A stretch of DNA of 64,000 bases, from contig CAVTFR010000015.1 of the NCBI GenBank assembly GCA_963734025.1, forward strand, positions 186,001 to 250,000, in the 5' to 3' direction. The stretch comes from JACVRW01 sp963734025. Lineage in GTDB: Bacteria > Actinomycetota > Thermoleophilia > Solirubrobacterales > Thermoleophilaceae. Position 1 is the first letter of the stretch, and each line of letters begins with the position of its first letter. Position numbers and translations under genes: made by a program. The notes under the pieces were generated by a model, which saw only the letters and a program-made list of their open reading frames with translations, did no database searches and was not told the origin of the DNA. Shown piece by piece: positions 1-7,869 of this stretch.

Positions 1-523
1 CCCGGCCGTGCATGCGGCCGTGGGAGTCGATCAGCGCCCACGACACCGTCCCTGCCCGGTGAGCCAGGAAGCGGCGCACGGCCCGTACGCGCGCGGGAGG
101 CGGGAACAGCGCCGGGCGCGCCTTTACGCGCACGCGGCAGCCCCGCCCGGGCCGCACCGTGGCGCGAACCCCGGTGCGTCCATGGGCGAAGACCTTGATC
201 CGCCGCGAGCAGCGGTCGGCCGGCAGCCCGGGCAGCGAGCAGTTGCCGTCGCAGGGCCGCTCGAAGCTCGTCAAGCGGTAGCGGCCCGCCGCGAGGCGGT
301 GCTTGACGCGCCAGCGCACGCGCGGCCCCGAGCTCTCTTCCAGCACGATCCTGCCTGCTGCGTCACGGACGCGCAGGAAGGCGACGGAGCCCTCTATGTA
401 GGTGCCGCGGCTCAGGTCCAGGACGCGCCTGAAGTCCAGCACGCCGGTGGGGGACTGCGCGCTCGCGACGGGCGCGGTCAGCGCCGCGATCGAGGCCACG
501 ACGCAGAGGGCCAGGATTCGCAC
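1..523 (-). CDS. Secreted protein, N-terminal part; possible serine hydrolase (beta-lactamase-like)
   Basis: This reading frame starts at a GTG (521-523) and stays open to the left edge, so only the first 174 residues are visible. The N-terminus is a clear signal peptide: hydrophobic LALCVVASIAALTAPV followed by ASA-QS. The middle is rich in Arg and Cys (CDGNC, DRCSRR). The last visible residues, WALIDSHGRMHGR, resemble the first strand of beta-lactamase-like serine hydrolases, but the catalytic SxxK lies outside the window. The secreted nature is well supported; the enzyme assignment is a guess from one short motif. Confidence 0.55.
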   Translation of the reverse strand, partial: MRILALCVVASIAALTAPVASAQSPTGVLDFRRVLDLSRGTYIEGSVAFLRVRDAAGRIVLEESSGPRVRWRVKHRLAAGRYRLTSFERPCDGNCSLPGLPADRCSRRIKVFAHGRTGVRATVRPGRGCRVRVKARPALFPPPARVRAVRRFLAHRAGTVSWALIDSHGRMHGR

Positions 524-642
524 GGCTCCAGGGTACGGTTGTCCGTATCGACGCGCGCGGGCGCGCCCCGTAGCCTCGTGGCATCACACGGCTAGCCAGG
601 GACATCCTCACGCCGCTCACCTACGGCCGAATCGTCTATCTG

Positions 643-2343
643 GTGATTGCGCTGCCGCTCGGAATCGTGTGGTTCACGGTCCTCGTGACCGCGATCTCGG
701 TCGGGCTCGGCACCGCGATCACGCTCGTCGGCATCCCGATCCTGATCGGAACGATGTATGCCTGGCGCTGGTTCGCCCAGCTCGAGCGGCGGCTGGTGGG
801 CGCGCTCACCGGCGTGCAGATCGAGGATCCCTACAGGCCCGAGCCGGGCGGAGCCGGCTGGTCGCGCCGCGTCTGGACCCGGGTGGGCGATCCGGCCACC
901 TGGAAGGACCTGCTCTACCTGATGCTCCAGCTGCCGCTCGGAATCGCGTCGTTCACGATCGCCGCCGCCGTGCTCGGCCTGGCCGTCAGCTGGATCGGCG
1001 CGCCCGCCTGGTACTGGTCGGTTCCAGACGGGATCGAGCTCGGGATCGTCAACGTCGACACGCTCGGCGAGGCGCTCCTCCTCGTGCCACTCGGCCTCGT
1101 CGTCGGCTTCGTCGGCATCCCCGCGCTCGGCCTGCTCGGCCGCGCCTACGGCGGACTGGCGGCGCTGCTGCTCGGCAGCAATCCGGATCCCGAGCTGACC
1201 GCGCAGGTCACGGAGCTCGAGGGCGCCCGCTCGCGCATCATCGCCGCCGCCGACGCCGAGCGCCGGCGCATCGAGCGCGACCTCCACGATGGCGCGCAGC
1301 AGCGCCTGGTTGCGCTTTCGCTGACGCTGCGGATGGCCGAGACGCGCGCCGAGAAGGGCGATCCGGAGGCTGCCGACCTGATCCGCAACGCCGGGGAGGA
1401 GGCGGGCCTCGCCCTTAAGGAGCTCCGCGACCTGGCGCGCGGGATCCACCCGGCGATCCTCACGAACCGCGGCCTTGCCGCGGCGCTCGACGACCTCGCC
1501 GCGCGGGCGGCGGTTCCGGTCGAGGTCACAGCTGCGCCCGCCGAGCGGCTTGCGGACCAGGTCGAGGCTGCAGCCTACTTCGTCGTCTCCGAGTGCCTCG
1601 CGAACGTCGACAAGCACGCGCAGGCATCGGAGGCGAGCGTCTCGGTACGGACCGACGGGGACCGGCTCGAGGTCGAGGTGGCGGACGACGGCGCGGGCGG
1701 CGCCGACACCGAGAACGGCTCGGGCATCCAGGGCCTGCGCGACCGCGTCGGGGCGCTCGGCGGCCGCCTTGAGGTCGAGAGCCCCGAGGCGGGCGGCACG
1801 CGCGTGCGCGCGTCGATCCCGCTGGTCGTCCCCGCGGACGTCGATGACGAGGTCGCTCCGGCGCGTCCAGCCGTCCTCCCCGACGACGATGCGGCCGCGC
1901 TGCAGGGCCGGCGCACGAGGCGCCTGCGCGTGCGAGTCGGCATCGTCGCCGGCGTCGCGGCGATAGTCGTGCTGGTCTGGGCGCTCACGGGCACCGACAA
2001 GCCCTGGATCGTCTGGCCGCTGCTCGGGCTCGGCCTGGTTGCGGCACTCGATGTGTGGTTCGTGCTCGGAGGGCGCCCCTTGCGCGAGTCGGATCTCGAC
2101 AGCGCGCACGGGGATCGGGAGGACGCGGTCCGCTCCCTGCGCCGGCGCCGCCGGATCCGCATCGACGCCGGCGCGCTCGTCGTCGTCAACCTCTTCCTGA
2201 TCGGGATCTGGATCGCGTCCGGGGCGGACTACTTCTGGCCGGTCTGGCCGATCCTCGGGTCCGCCATCGCGCTCGGTCTCAAGTCGCTGCGCTGGACCGA
2301 CGTGGCGCGCGAGCGGCTGGTGGGGGACGCTTCGGTTCGCTGA
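643..2343 (+). CDS. Membrane sensor histidine kinase (Sensor domain + HisKA_3 + HATPase_c, C-terminal 2TM repeats)
   Basis: This is a NarL/LiaS-type sensor kinase expected to phosphorylate a LuxR-family regulator, which is not in the window. Residues 1-175 hold four hydrophobic segments of the 'Sensor' type. The HisKA_3 box is AERRRIERDLHDGAQQR with phospho-acceptor His215. The ATPase domain ends with DDGAGG and GSGIQGLRDR. After the kinase core come two similar pairs of membrane helices, about residues 430-480 and 510-560, each with an IVWPLLG/PVWPILG-like motif. The frame is open for 23 codons before the GTG at 643 and encodes a Sensor-like sequence (DILTPLTYGRIVYL), yet it contains no ATG, GTG or TTG. 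The true start may therefore be a rare codon or lost. Confidence 0.85.
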   Translation: MIALPLGIVWFTVLVTAISVGLGTAITLVGIPILIGTMYAWRWFAQLERRLVGALTGVQIEDPYRPEPGGAGWSRRVWTRVGDPATWKDLLYLMLQLPLGIASFTIAAAVLGLAVSWIGAPAWYWSVPDGIELGIVNVDTLGEALLLVPLGLVVGFVGIPALGLLGRAYGGLAALLLGSNPDPELTAQVTELEGARSRIIAAADAERRRIERDLHDGAQQRLVALSLTLRMAETRAEKGDPEAADLIRNAGEEAGLALKELRDLARGIHPAILTNRGLAAALDDLAARAAVPVEVTAAPAERLADQVEAAAYFVVSECLANVDKHAQASEASVSVRTDGDRLEVEVADDGAGGADTENGSGIQGLRDRVGALGGRLEVESPEAGGTRVRASIPLVVPADVDDEVAPARPAVLPDDDAAALQGRRTRRLRVRVGIVAGVAAIVVLVWALTGTDKPWIVWPLLGLGLVAALDVWFVLGGRPLRESDLDSAHGDREDAVRSLRRRRRIRIDAGALVVVNLFLIGIWIASGADYFWPVWPILGSAIALGLKSLRWTDVARERLVGDASVR

Positions 2344-2356
2344 GCCTGCCGGGCCC

Positions 2357-2824
2357 TCAGGCTTGCTCGGGGCGCTCGCCGAGCTCCACTATCCGCGCAC
2401 GGATGCACTCCGCGAGCTCGCGCGGGTCGACCTCGAACAGGCTGTGGGGGTCGCCGGCCGCCGCCCAGACGCGCTCGTGGCCGAGCAGGGCTTCGTCGAA
2501 CAGCACCGGCAGGTTGTGGCCGAAGGGAGGCACGCCGCCGATGGCGAAACCGGTGGCTGCGCGCACCTCGTCCGCCTTGGCCTGGCGGATCTCGGCGACG
2601 TCGAGCAGGTCGGCGAGCTTGTCCGTGTCGATCCGGTGCCGGCCCGACGCGACGCAGACGACCGGGTCGCCGTCGGCGACGAAGACGATCGACTTCGCTA
2701 TCTCCGACTCGTCGCAGCCGACCGCCTGGGCGGCGTCCTTGACGGTGCGCGTCGAGTCGTCGAGGCGCTGGACGTGCAGCTCGATGCCGAGGTCACGCGC
2801 GCAATCTGCGAGCCGGTCCCTCAC
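2357..2824 (-). CDS. YbaK/EbsC-family aminoacyl-tRNA deacylase
   Basis: The 155-residue protein has the YbaK/ProX fold signature: KSIVFVADGDPVVCVASGRHRID in the middle and ATGFAIGGVPPFGH near residue 90. Members of the family hydrolyse mischarged tRNA such as Cys-tRNA(Pro) in the cytoplasm. It begins at a GTG that overlaps the stop of the upstream acyltransferase (GTGA), so the two are probably co-transcribed and translationally coupled. The conserved lysine of the family is present (AKSIVF). The exact mischarged substrate cannot be read from sequence. Confidence 0.88.
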   Translation of the reverse strand: MRDRLADCARDLGIELHVQRLDDSTRTVKDAAQAVGCDESEIAKSIVFVADGDPVVCVASGRHRIDTDKLADLLDVAEIRQAKADEVRAATGFAIGGVPPFGHNLPVLFDEALLGHERVWAAAGDPHSLFEVDPRELAECIRARIVELGERPEQA

Positions 2825-4242
2825 GCGCGCACAGCCGGGTCAGCCGCGGCCAGCTCCACGCCGGCGGCCTCCGCGAGCTCCTCGAGCGAGCCGCGCAGGG
2901 CATCGGCGAACTCGTCGAGGTCCCACATCAGGTCGTAGTCGCCCACGAGGCCGAAGTTGATCTTGCCCGCGTACGAGAGCAGGGCGATGCCGAGCGCCTG
3001 GTTCTTCGCGAGCGGGACCATCGGGAAGGGGTCGAGCATCCGCCGCCCCGCAAGGTAGAGCGAGAACTGCGGGCCGGGCACGTTCGTCACCACGAGGTTG
3101 AACATGCGCTGGCGCGCCACCAGCCGCGCGGCCTGGCCCATGACGGTCGGAGGCGCGAAGCCGGTCAGCTCGGTGAGCACCTGGGCACCGACCGCCTGGC
3201 CGCTCGACTTGAGGCCCTTGAGCTCCTCGCGCACGATGTCGAGCCGAGCCACGGGGTCCTGGCACCAGACGGGCAGCGGCGCCATCATCGCGGCCACGCG
3301 GTTTCCGAGCGCGCCGCGCTCGACGTCCGCCCTCACGCTCACCGGGATCATCGCCTTCAGCTCGAGGCCGTCGGTGTTTTGCCCGCGCCGGCGCAGATGC
3401 TTGCCGAGAGCGCCCGCTACGGCCGACAGGACGACGTCGTTGACCGTCCCGCCGAGCTCGTTCTTGATCGCCTTGATCTCGTTCAGGTCGGCGCGCACCC
3501 AGGTGAAGCGCCGGTGCGGCCCGATCGGCTGGTTGTACGGGCTCGTCGGAGCCGGGTTGAGGCCCGCCCAGGCCATCGCGCCGACCCCCACCGTGGCGTC
3601 GCGGGCGCCGGAGAGGATCCGCCGCGGGCCGCGGAAGAGGGAGCGCACGGAACGGGCGACCTCGGTCGGGATCGTGCCGCGCTCGACGAGCGCCTCGCCG
3701 AGCAGCTGCGCGCGCGTCGGCAGCGGCCGCGGCAGCCAGCGGTCACCCGGGTCGGTGGGAGCCGCGGGCTCCGGCGAGGTGTCGAAGAGGACCGAGATGA
3801 TGTCGACGCCCGAGATGCCGTCGACGAGGGCATGATGGGTCTTCGAGAGCAGCGCGAAGCGGTCGCCCTCGAGCCCGTCCACGAGCCAGAGCTCCCAGAG
3901 CGGCTTGTCGCGGTCGAGCTGCTGCGCGAAGACGCGCCCGGCGAGCTCCTTGAGCTGGTCCTCGTCGCCGGGCGCCGGCAGCGCGGTCGCGCGGACGTGG
4001 TAGCGCAGGTTCAGGTGCGGATCGTCGACCCACCTCGGGCGGCCCTGCTGGAGCGGCACGAACGCGAGCCGCTGGCGGTAGCGGGGCACGAGGTGGAGCC
4101 GCCGTTCGATAGCGGCGAGCAGCTCGTCGTAGGGGGGAGGGGACCCCTCGAACAGCATCACGGAGGCGACGTGCATGTGCGACGCCCCGTCCTCCAGATG
4201 CAGGAAGGACGTGTCGAGCGCGGTCAGGCGATCCGAGGACAT
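2821..4242 (-). CDS. Wax ester synthase/diacylglycerol acyltransferase (WS/DGAT)
   Basis: This 473-residue protein matches the bacterial WS/DGAT family, which uses acyl-CoA to make triacylglycerol or wax esters at the membrane or lipid-droplet surface. The catalytic HHxxxDG motif is HHALVDG at residues 136-142, and the second family motif NDVVL lies in the middle of the protein. The N-terminus (RLTALDTSFLHLE) is typical and supports the ATG at 4242. The ATG has no Shine-Dalgarno sequence but sits 6 bases after a TAGTTT hexamer. The gene suggests neutral-lipid storage, as is common in actinobacteria. Confidence 0.93.
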   Translation of the reverse strand: MSSDRLTALDTSFLHLEDGASHMHVASVMLFEGSPPPYDELLAAIERRLHLVPRYRQRLAFVPLQQGRPRWVDDPHLNLRYHVRATALPAPGDEDQLKELAGRVFAQQLDRDKPLWELWLVDGLEGDRFALLSKTHHALVDGISGVDIISVLFDTSPEPAAPTDPGDRWLPRPLPTRAQLLGEALVERGTIPTEVARSVRSLFRGPRRILSGARDATVGVGAMAWAGLNPAPTSPYNQPIGPHRRFTWVRADLNEIKAIKNELGGTVNDVVLSAVAGALGKHLRRRGQNTDGLELKAMIPVSVRADVERGALGNRVAAMMAPLPVWCQDPVARLDIVREELKGLKSSGQAVGAQVLTELTGFAPPTVMGQAARLVARQRMFNLVVTNVPGPQFSLYLAGRRMLDPFPMVPLAKNQALGIALLSYAGKINFGLVGDYDLMWDLDEFADALRGSLEELAEAAGVELAAADPAVRA

Positions 4243-4248
4243 GGGCCC

Positions 4249-4254
4249 AAACTA
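4249..4254 (-). promoter_or_regulatory. -10 hexamer TAGTTT for leaderless WS/DGAT transcript
   Basis: TAGTTT on the minus strand ends 6 bases before the ATG at 4242, with no ribosome binding site between them. This matches the TANNNT spacing seen at many other genes in the window. The inference is transcription starting at or next to the start codon. Confidence 0.5.
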
Positions 4255-4269
4255 GCGCAGCCTGAGCGC

Positions 4270-5352
4270 TCAGAGCGACAGGCTCATCTGACCGGCTGGA
4301 ACGGCTGCCCGGAGCGGTTCCCGCTCGTCGAGCCCGGCCACTCTCACGCCGAGGAGCCGCACCGGCCGGCGCGGGTCCAGGCGGCGCAGGAGGTCGATCG
4401 CGACGCCCCCGACGGTGGCGTGGTCGTTGACCGCCGCGTCGAGCGTGCGCGCCCTGGTGAGCGTCGTGAAGTCCGCGTAGCGGAGCTTGATCCCGATCGT
4501 GCGTCCGCGCCTCTCTTCGCGCTCGAGCGTCTCGCACAGCTGGGCGGAGAGGCGCTCCAGCACCGGCTCGAGCTCGGGAAGGCCGCGCAGGTCGCGATCG
4601 AAGGTGGTCTCGCGCGACTCCGACTTCGCCACCCTTACGGTCTCGATCAGGCGCTCGTCCTCGAAGCGGGCGAGCGCGCCCAGGTGCGGGCCGAGCCGCC
4701 TCCCGAACCACTCGATCAGCTGAGGGTCGGGCGTCGCCCCGAGCCCGCCGAGCGTCGTGACGCCGAGCCGCTCGAGCCGTGCCACGGTCTTCGGGCCGAT
4801 GCCCGGCACGAGCCCGGGCGAGGCGGCCGCGAAGCGCTCCCGCGCCGCCGCTGCGCTCAGCTCGACGAAGCCGTCCGGCTTCTCGGCGTCCGATGCGACC
4901 TTCGCGACCAGCTTGCTGGGGCCGAGCCCGACGGAGCAGACGAGGCCGGTGTCGGCCCTGACCGCCTCCTTCACGCGGCGCGCCGCGGAGCGCGGCCGCT
5001 CCAGCCCCGAGAGGTCGAGGTACGCCTCGTCGAGGCCGACCGACTCGACGAGCTCGACGTGGGCACGCAGCACCGCGTGGACCTCGCGCGAGCGCGCGCG
5101 GTAGTGCTCGAAGTCGGGCGGCAGGAAGACCGCCTCAGGGCACAGCCGGCGGGCGCGCTCGGCCGGGGTGGCCGAGAAGATGCCATAGCGGCGCGCCTCG
5201 TAGCTCGCGGTGGTCACGACCGCGCGCGGGCCGCTCCCGGCCACCACAACCGGCAGACCGCGCAGCTCCGGCCGGCGCTGGAGCTCGACGCTTACGTAGA
5301 AGGCGTCCATGTCGACGTGGGCGAAGGTGCGCTCGTCAAGACCGGAGGACAC
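4270..5352 (-). CDS. dinB: DNA polymerase IV (Y-family translesion polymerase)
   Basis: The 360-residue protein carries every Y-family landmark: AHVDMDAFYVSVEL at residues 11-24 with metal ligand D14, catalytic D108-E109 in SVGLDEAYLDLSG, and the helix-hairpin-helix PGIGPKT. The C-terminal residues QMSLSL match a beta-clamp-binding peptide. The open frame extends upstream to 5688, but that part is not Pol IV-like and overlaps two other small ORFs, so I place the start at the GTG at 5352, twelve codons before VDMDAFY. This gives the usual family length. The protein copies damaged DNA during stress. Confidence 0.92.
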   Translation of the reverse strand: MSSGLDERTFAHVDMDAFYVSVELQRRPELRGLPVVVAGSGPRAVVTTASYEARRYGIFSATPAERARRLCPEAVFLPPDFEHYRARSREVHAVLRAHVELVESVGLDEAYLDLSGLERPRSAARRVKEAVRADTGLVCSVGLGPSKLVAKVASDAEKPDGFVELSAAAARERFAAASPGLVPGIGPKTVARLERLGVTTLGGLGATPDPQLIEWFGRRLGPHLGALARFEDERLIETVRVAKSESRETTFDRDLRGLPELEPVLERLSAQLCETLEREERRGRTIGIKLRYADFTTLTRARTLDAAVNDHATVGGVAIDLLRRLDPRRPVRLLGVRVAGLDEREPLRAAVPAGQMSLSL

Positions 5353-5426
5353 GTCCCAGCGAGAGTAGCCCGAGCGACGGTCTGAACGGTTCGGTTGGTG
5401 CCGTCCAGGGGTTACCTCGGACGATC

Positions 5427-5445
5427 GACCACCGTATGGGTGGTC
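5427..5445. repeat. Inverted repeat GACCACC-N5-GGTGGTC
   Basis: Two perfect 7-bp arms flank a 5-base loop. The repeat abuts the stop codon of the minus-strand ORF ending at 5444 and lies about 75 bases before dinB on the same strand. It could be a weak terminator for the small ORFs or an operator for dinB. No T-run follows on either strand. Confidence 0.4.
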
Positions 5446-5695
5446 AGAACGGCGAGGTGACGGTTGTCCGCGCGGCTTCTCGGTCACGCACCACAGAGGT
5501 TTCCGGGCCACCATGGGGACCGCCGGCGCTGGATTCCGAACGAGAAGGCATCGATGCCCAACGCTGAGGGGCCGTAGGCGCTGCACCCGCACCGGGTCGA
5601 GACTCAACCCGGGCAGCCACCCTGGCCAGGGCCGCGGCGAACAGCACCGAGAGCACGCACCAGGCACCGAGCACGCTTGCGATCGCAAGGATCAT
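5444..5695 (-). CDS. Small hypothetical membrane-anchored protein
   Basis: The 83-residue protein has one hydrophobic segment at the N-terminus (MILAIASVLGAWCVLSVLFAAALARVAARV) followed by a polar tail. I recognise no family. Its ATG overlaps the stop of the preceding 68-residue ORF (ATGA), which suggests a two-gene operon divergent from the TetR regulator at 5973. A frame from dinB runs through the same DNA, but this frame has the clearer start and membrane helix. Its real existence is moderately supported. Confidence 0.45.
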   Translation of the reverse strand: MILAIASVLGAWCVLSVLFAAALARVAARVESRPGAGAAPTAPQRWASMPSRSESSAGGPHGGPETSVVRDREAARTTVTSPF

Positions 5696-5898
5696 GACCG
5701 CGGGCCCTCTCCGATCGCGTAGCCCAACCTGCGGTCGTCCAGGTCGCCTGACGGCTCGCCACCGAATGTTGCCGAGTCAGTCACGCCGGCGTGCTCGCGC
5801 CGCAAGGAAGCCATGCGCTCGACGCCGGTCGCCCGCATCAGCATGTCGCAGGGGGCGGTCTCCTCCTCGTCCGTCGCTCCGTCGATCATCAGCGGCAT
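5692..5898 (-). CDS. Small hypothetical protein, first gene of a two-gene unit divergent from TetR
   Basis: The 68-residue polar, acidic protein (MPLMIDGATDEEETAPCDMLMRA) has no recognisable domain. A good Shine-Dalgarno sequence, GAGGAG, lies 6 bases before the ATG at 5898, which is the main reason for calling it real. Its stop overlaps the next ATG. The gene reads away from the TetR gene, and the AT-rich spacer between them holds a palindrome, so it is a plausible TetR target. Confidence 0.5.
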   Translation of the reverse strand: MPLMIDGATDEEETAPCDMLMRATGVERMASLRREHAGVTDSATFGGEPSGDLDDRRLGYAIGEGPRS

Positions 5899-5920
5899 CT
5901 CGTTCTCCTCGCTCGTTGGC

Positions 5921-5966
5921 GATATGATAACAATCGTCTTGACATATCGTCAATAATATTTAGGAT
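5921..5966. promoter_or_regulatory. TetR operator/promoter region: TTGACATATCGTCAA palindrome with -35 and -10
   Basis: The spacer is strikingly AT-rich for this genome. It contains the palindrome TTGAC-N5-GTCAA at 5939-5953 and a wider pair GATATG (5921-5926)/CATATC (5943-5948). TTGACA at 5939-5944 and TAGGAT at 5961-5966, 16 bases apart, look like -35 and -10 elements. The palindrome overlaps the -35, which fits autorepression by the adjacent TetR protein. The ATG at 5973 lies 6 bases after the -10, so the transcript may be leaderless. Confidence 0.6.
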
Positions 5967-5972
5967 GGGCTT

Positions 5973-6599
5973 ATGAGCACGACCCCGAGCTACAGCCGGC
6001 TCGACCCTGGCAAGCGCCGCGAGCAGATCCTCGACGCCGCCAACGCGCTGTTCGCCGAACGCGGCTACGACGAGGTCTCGATCGAGGAGATCGCCAACTC
6101 CGCCGGCGTCACCAGGGGGCTCGTGCACCACTACTTCGGCGGCCGCAAGCAGGTCTACATCGCGCTGCTCGAACGGCTCGGCGCCCAACGCGAAGAACAA
6201 CTGCCGCCGCCCGTGGGCCGCAGCGCCCGCGCGCGCCTGGCCGACAGCGTCTCGCGCTGGCTCGACTGGACACAACAGAACCGCACGATCTGGCTCGCCA
6301 CGCTCGGCCGCGGCGAGGACATCGCCGACCCCGACGTCAGGAACGTCGTGCTCGACCTGGTGCGCCGCGCCGTCGCGCTGGTCGCCGCCCGCCACGCCGA
6401 CATCGCCGAGCAGGACTCGCCGCGGCTGCGCTACGCACTCGAATGCTGGACCGGACTCAACCGCGCCGCCACCAGACGCTGGCTACAAGACCAAGCCAGC
6501 CGCGAACAAACCCAAGAACTACTCACCACCACACTCGAACACATCCTGCGCACCTACGGCACACCACCCAAGTACGGCCCGCGCACAACCCCACCCTGA
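5973..6599 (+). CDS. TetR/AcrR-family transcriptional regulator
   Basis: The 208-residue protein has the TetR DNA-binding domain at residues about 10-57: RREQILDAANALFAERGYDEVSIEEIA, then the recognition helix SAGVTRGLVHHYFGGRKQVY. The C-terminal ligand domain gives no clue to the inducer. The gene diverges from two small ORFs, and the spacer carries a palindromic site, so it probably represses itself and the small unit. The last third uses many ACA/ACC/AAC codons compared with its neighbours. Confidence 0.9.
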   Translation: MSTTPSYSRLDPGKRREQILDAANALFAERGYDEVSIEEIANSAGVTRGLVHHYFGGRKQVYIALLERLGAQREEQLPPPVGRSARARLADSVSRWLDWTQQNRTIWLATLGRGEDIADPDVRNVVLDLVRRAVALVAARHADIAEQDSPRLRYALECWTGLNRAATRRWLQDQASREQTQELLTTTLEHILRTYGTPPKYGPRTTPP

Positions 6600-6724
6600 G
6601 ACGGGAGCGGGCGGTCACGATGTGGCTGTCACGTGCGCTGATGGCACATCCGCTGGTGACTGGCATGGAGTGGGCCGAAGACCACGAACGGAAACCGGCG
6701 ACGGCGTTGGCCGGACTGAGGCAA

Positions 6725-7063
6725 CTACCGCGCGAACCCGCCGCGCGACGAGCGCTGCAAGGCCCGTGCCCGGTCCGTGCCCCGGCGCCCGCGCCAGGGG
6801 TGCGGCCCCATCGCCCACGGGTGCCAGCCGAGCGTGCCGTACACCTCGCGCACGAGCGCCTTCAGCTCGCCGCGGTGATTGCCGCAGGCGTACATAGTCC
6901 GCCCGTAGAGGCCGCGGCCGTGCCACACGAGCCAGCGCTCGGGCTCGGCGTCGACGTACTCGCCGTGGCGCAGGTCGAGGAGCTGTTGCTCGAGGCTGGC
7001 CTGGGTCTCGGGCCCGGGCCGGCACGCGCAGACCTCGCACCGGAACACGACGGAAACGGGCAT
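6725..7063 (-). CDS. Hypothetical protein with N-terminal cysteine cluster
   Basis: The 112-residue protein begins MPVSVVFRCEVCACRPGPET, placing three Cys at positions 9, 12 and 14, and later has MYACGNHRGELKALVREVYGTLGWHPW. The Cys/His pattern could bind a metal, but I do not recognise the family. It follows the Crp-like regulator by 12 bases on the same strand and may be co-transcribed with it. The 125 bases between its stop and the TetR gene show no feature. Confidence 0.6.
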   Translation of the reverse strand: MPVSVVFRCEVCACRPGPETQASLEQQLLDLRHGEYVDAEPERWLVWHGRGLYGRTMYACGNHRGELKALVREVYGTLGWHPWAMGPHPWRGRRGTDRARALQRSSRGGFAR

Positions 7064-7075
7064 TCGCAGCCGAGT

Positions 7076-7750
7076 CTACGACGCGGCCGGTGAGGCGGCA
7101 TGCCAGTGCAGCCCGGCCAGCTCGTCGGGCGCGGGGCCGACGAGCAGCCAGCTGCCGTCCTGGCGCCGCTTCAGATGCCCGCTCGCGTAGACGTGCTGAA
7201 GAGCTGTCGTGACCGAGGAGCGCTGGCAGCCGACCAGCTGGCCGAGCAGGGCGTGGGAGAGCCTCAGCCGGAGCGTGATGCCGCCGGGCGTGACGTTGCC
7301 CCAGCGCTCGGCCAGGTGCCAGAACAGGACGAGCAGGCGCGTCTCGACCGGCGAGAGCTGGAGCAGCGCCTCGTGGATCGACATTCGATGGGTGCGGCGG
7401 ATGGCCCGCTCGAGCAGCGCGCTCATCACCTGCGGCCAGTCCGCGAGCGCGCGGCCGAGCCGTTCGTCGAGTATCGCGAGGCGCACGGGCATGAGGACGT
7501 TCCAGGTCACCCGATAGCGGAGAAGCCCGTCGTCGCGGCGCGAGGCCCACGGCTGCAGGACGTCACCCTCGCCGACGAGCTCGGTCGCGGTCGATCCCGC
7601 GAGCATGATGTCACGCGCGAGCAGGCCCTCGAGAACGAGGAAGCCGAGCCAGCGGCGCTCGACGTGCTCGCGCGGCGTCTCCCAGTGGCCGGGCTCGAGC
7701 GTCCACACCCTCGCCACGAGCTCCCTGCGAGCTCGGGCGATGTCCGACAC
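7076..7750 (-). CDS. Crp/Fnr-family transcriptional regulator
   Basis: The 224-residue protein has the Crp layout: an N-terminal beta-rich domain (EGDVLQPWASRRDDG) and a C-terminal winged helix, LRLSHALLGQLVGCQRSSVTTALQHVYASGHLKRR, about residues 155-195. The canonical cAMP-binding Arg-Ser phosphate cassette is not evident, and no Fnr cysteine cluster is visible, so the signal is unknown. It diverges from the hydrogenase operon that starts at 7940. Palindromes lie in the 189-bp spacer, so it is the obvious candidate regulator of hydrogenase expression. The start is the GTG at 7750. Confidence 0.85.
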   Translation of the reverse strand: MSDIARARRELVARVWTLEPGHWETPREHVERRWLGFLVLEGLLARDIMLAGSTATELVGEGDVLQPWASRRDDGLLRYRVTWNVLMPVRLAILDERLGRALADWPQVMSALLERAIRRTHRMSIHEALLQLSPVETRLLVLFWHLAERWGNVTPGGITLRLRLSHALLGQLVGCQRSSVTTALQHVYASGHLKRRQDGSWLLVGPAPDELAGLHWHAASPAAS

Positions 7751-7819
7751 CGGTACCCGGAGCCCGAGCTCGGGCTCGAGCTCGAGAATTCGCGCCGATC
7801 CTTCGCCAGGTTGGTGCTC

Positions 7820-7863
7820 CGTGAAACTGACCGGTCTCCCCTCCCTCCACGGACTGTTTCACG
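7820..7863. promoter_or_regulatory. Widely spaced inverted repeat CGTGAAAC ... GTTTCACG
   Basis: Two perfect 8-base half-sites at 7820-7827 and 7856-7863 face each other across 28 bases, between the Crp-like gene and hypC. The arms could be two regulator half-sites joined by looping, or a stem. The placement suggests control of either divergent unit. Confidence 0.45.
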
Positions 7864-7869
7864 CAGGGG

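Noticed and set aside
592..2109. 505-codon minus-strand frame opposite the sensor kinase
   Set aside because: Composition is Arg/Asp-rich with no domain, while the plus strand has clear HisKA_3 and ATPase motifs.
3379..5385. 668-codon plus-strand frame across WS/DGAT and dinB
   Set aside because: It spans two real minus-strand genes and carries no recognisable sequence.
5380..5400. GAACGGTTC near dinB as a LexA box
   Set aside because: The spacer between half-sites is one base, not the four of the actinobacterial box.
5353..5688. N-terminal extension of Pol IV to 472 residues
   Set aside because: The added sequence is not Pol IV-like and overlaps two small ORFs; the GTG at 5352 gives the family length.
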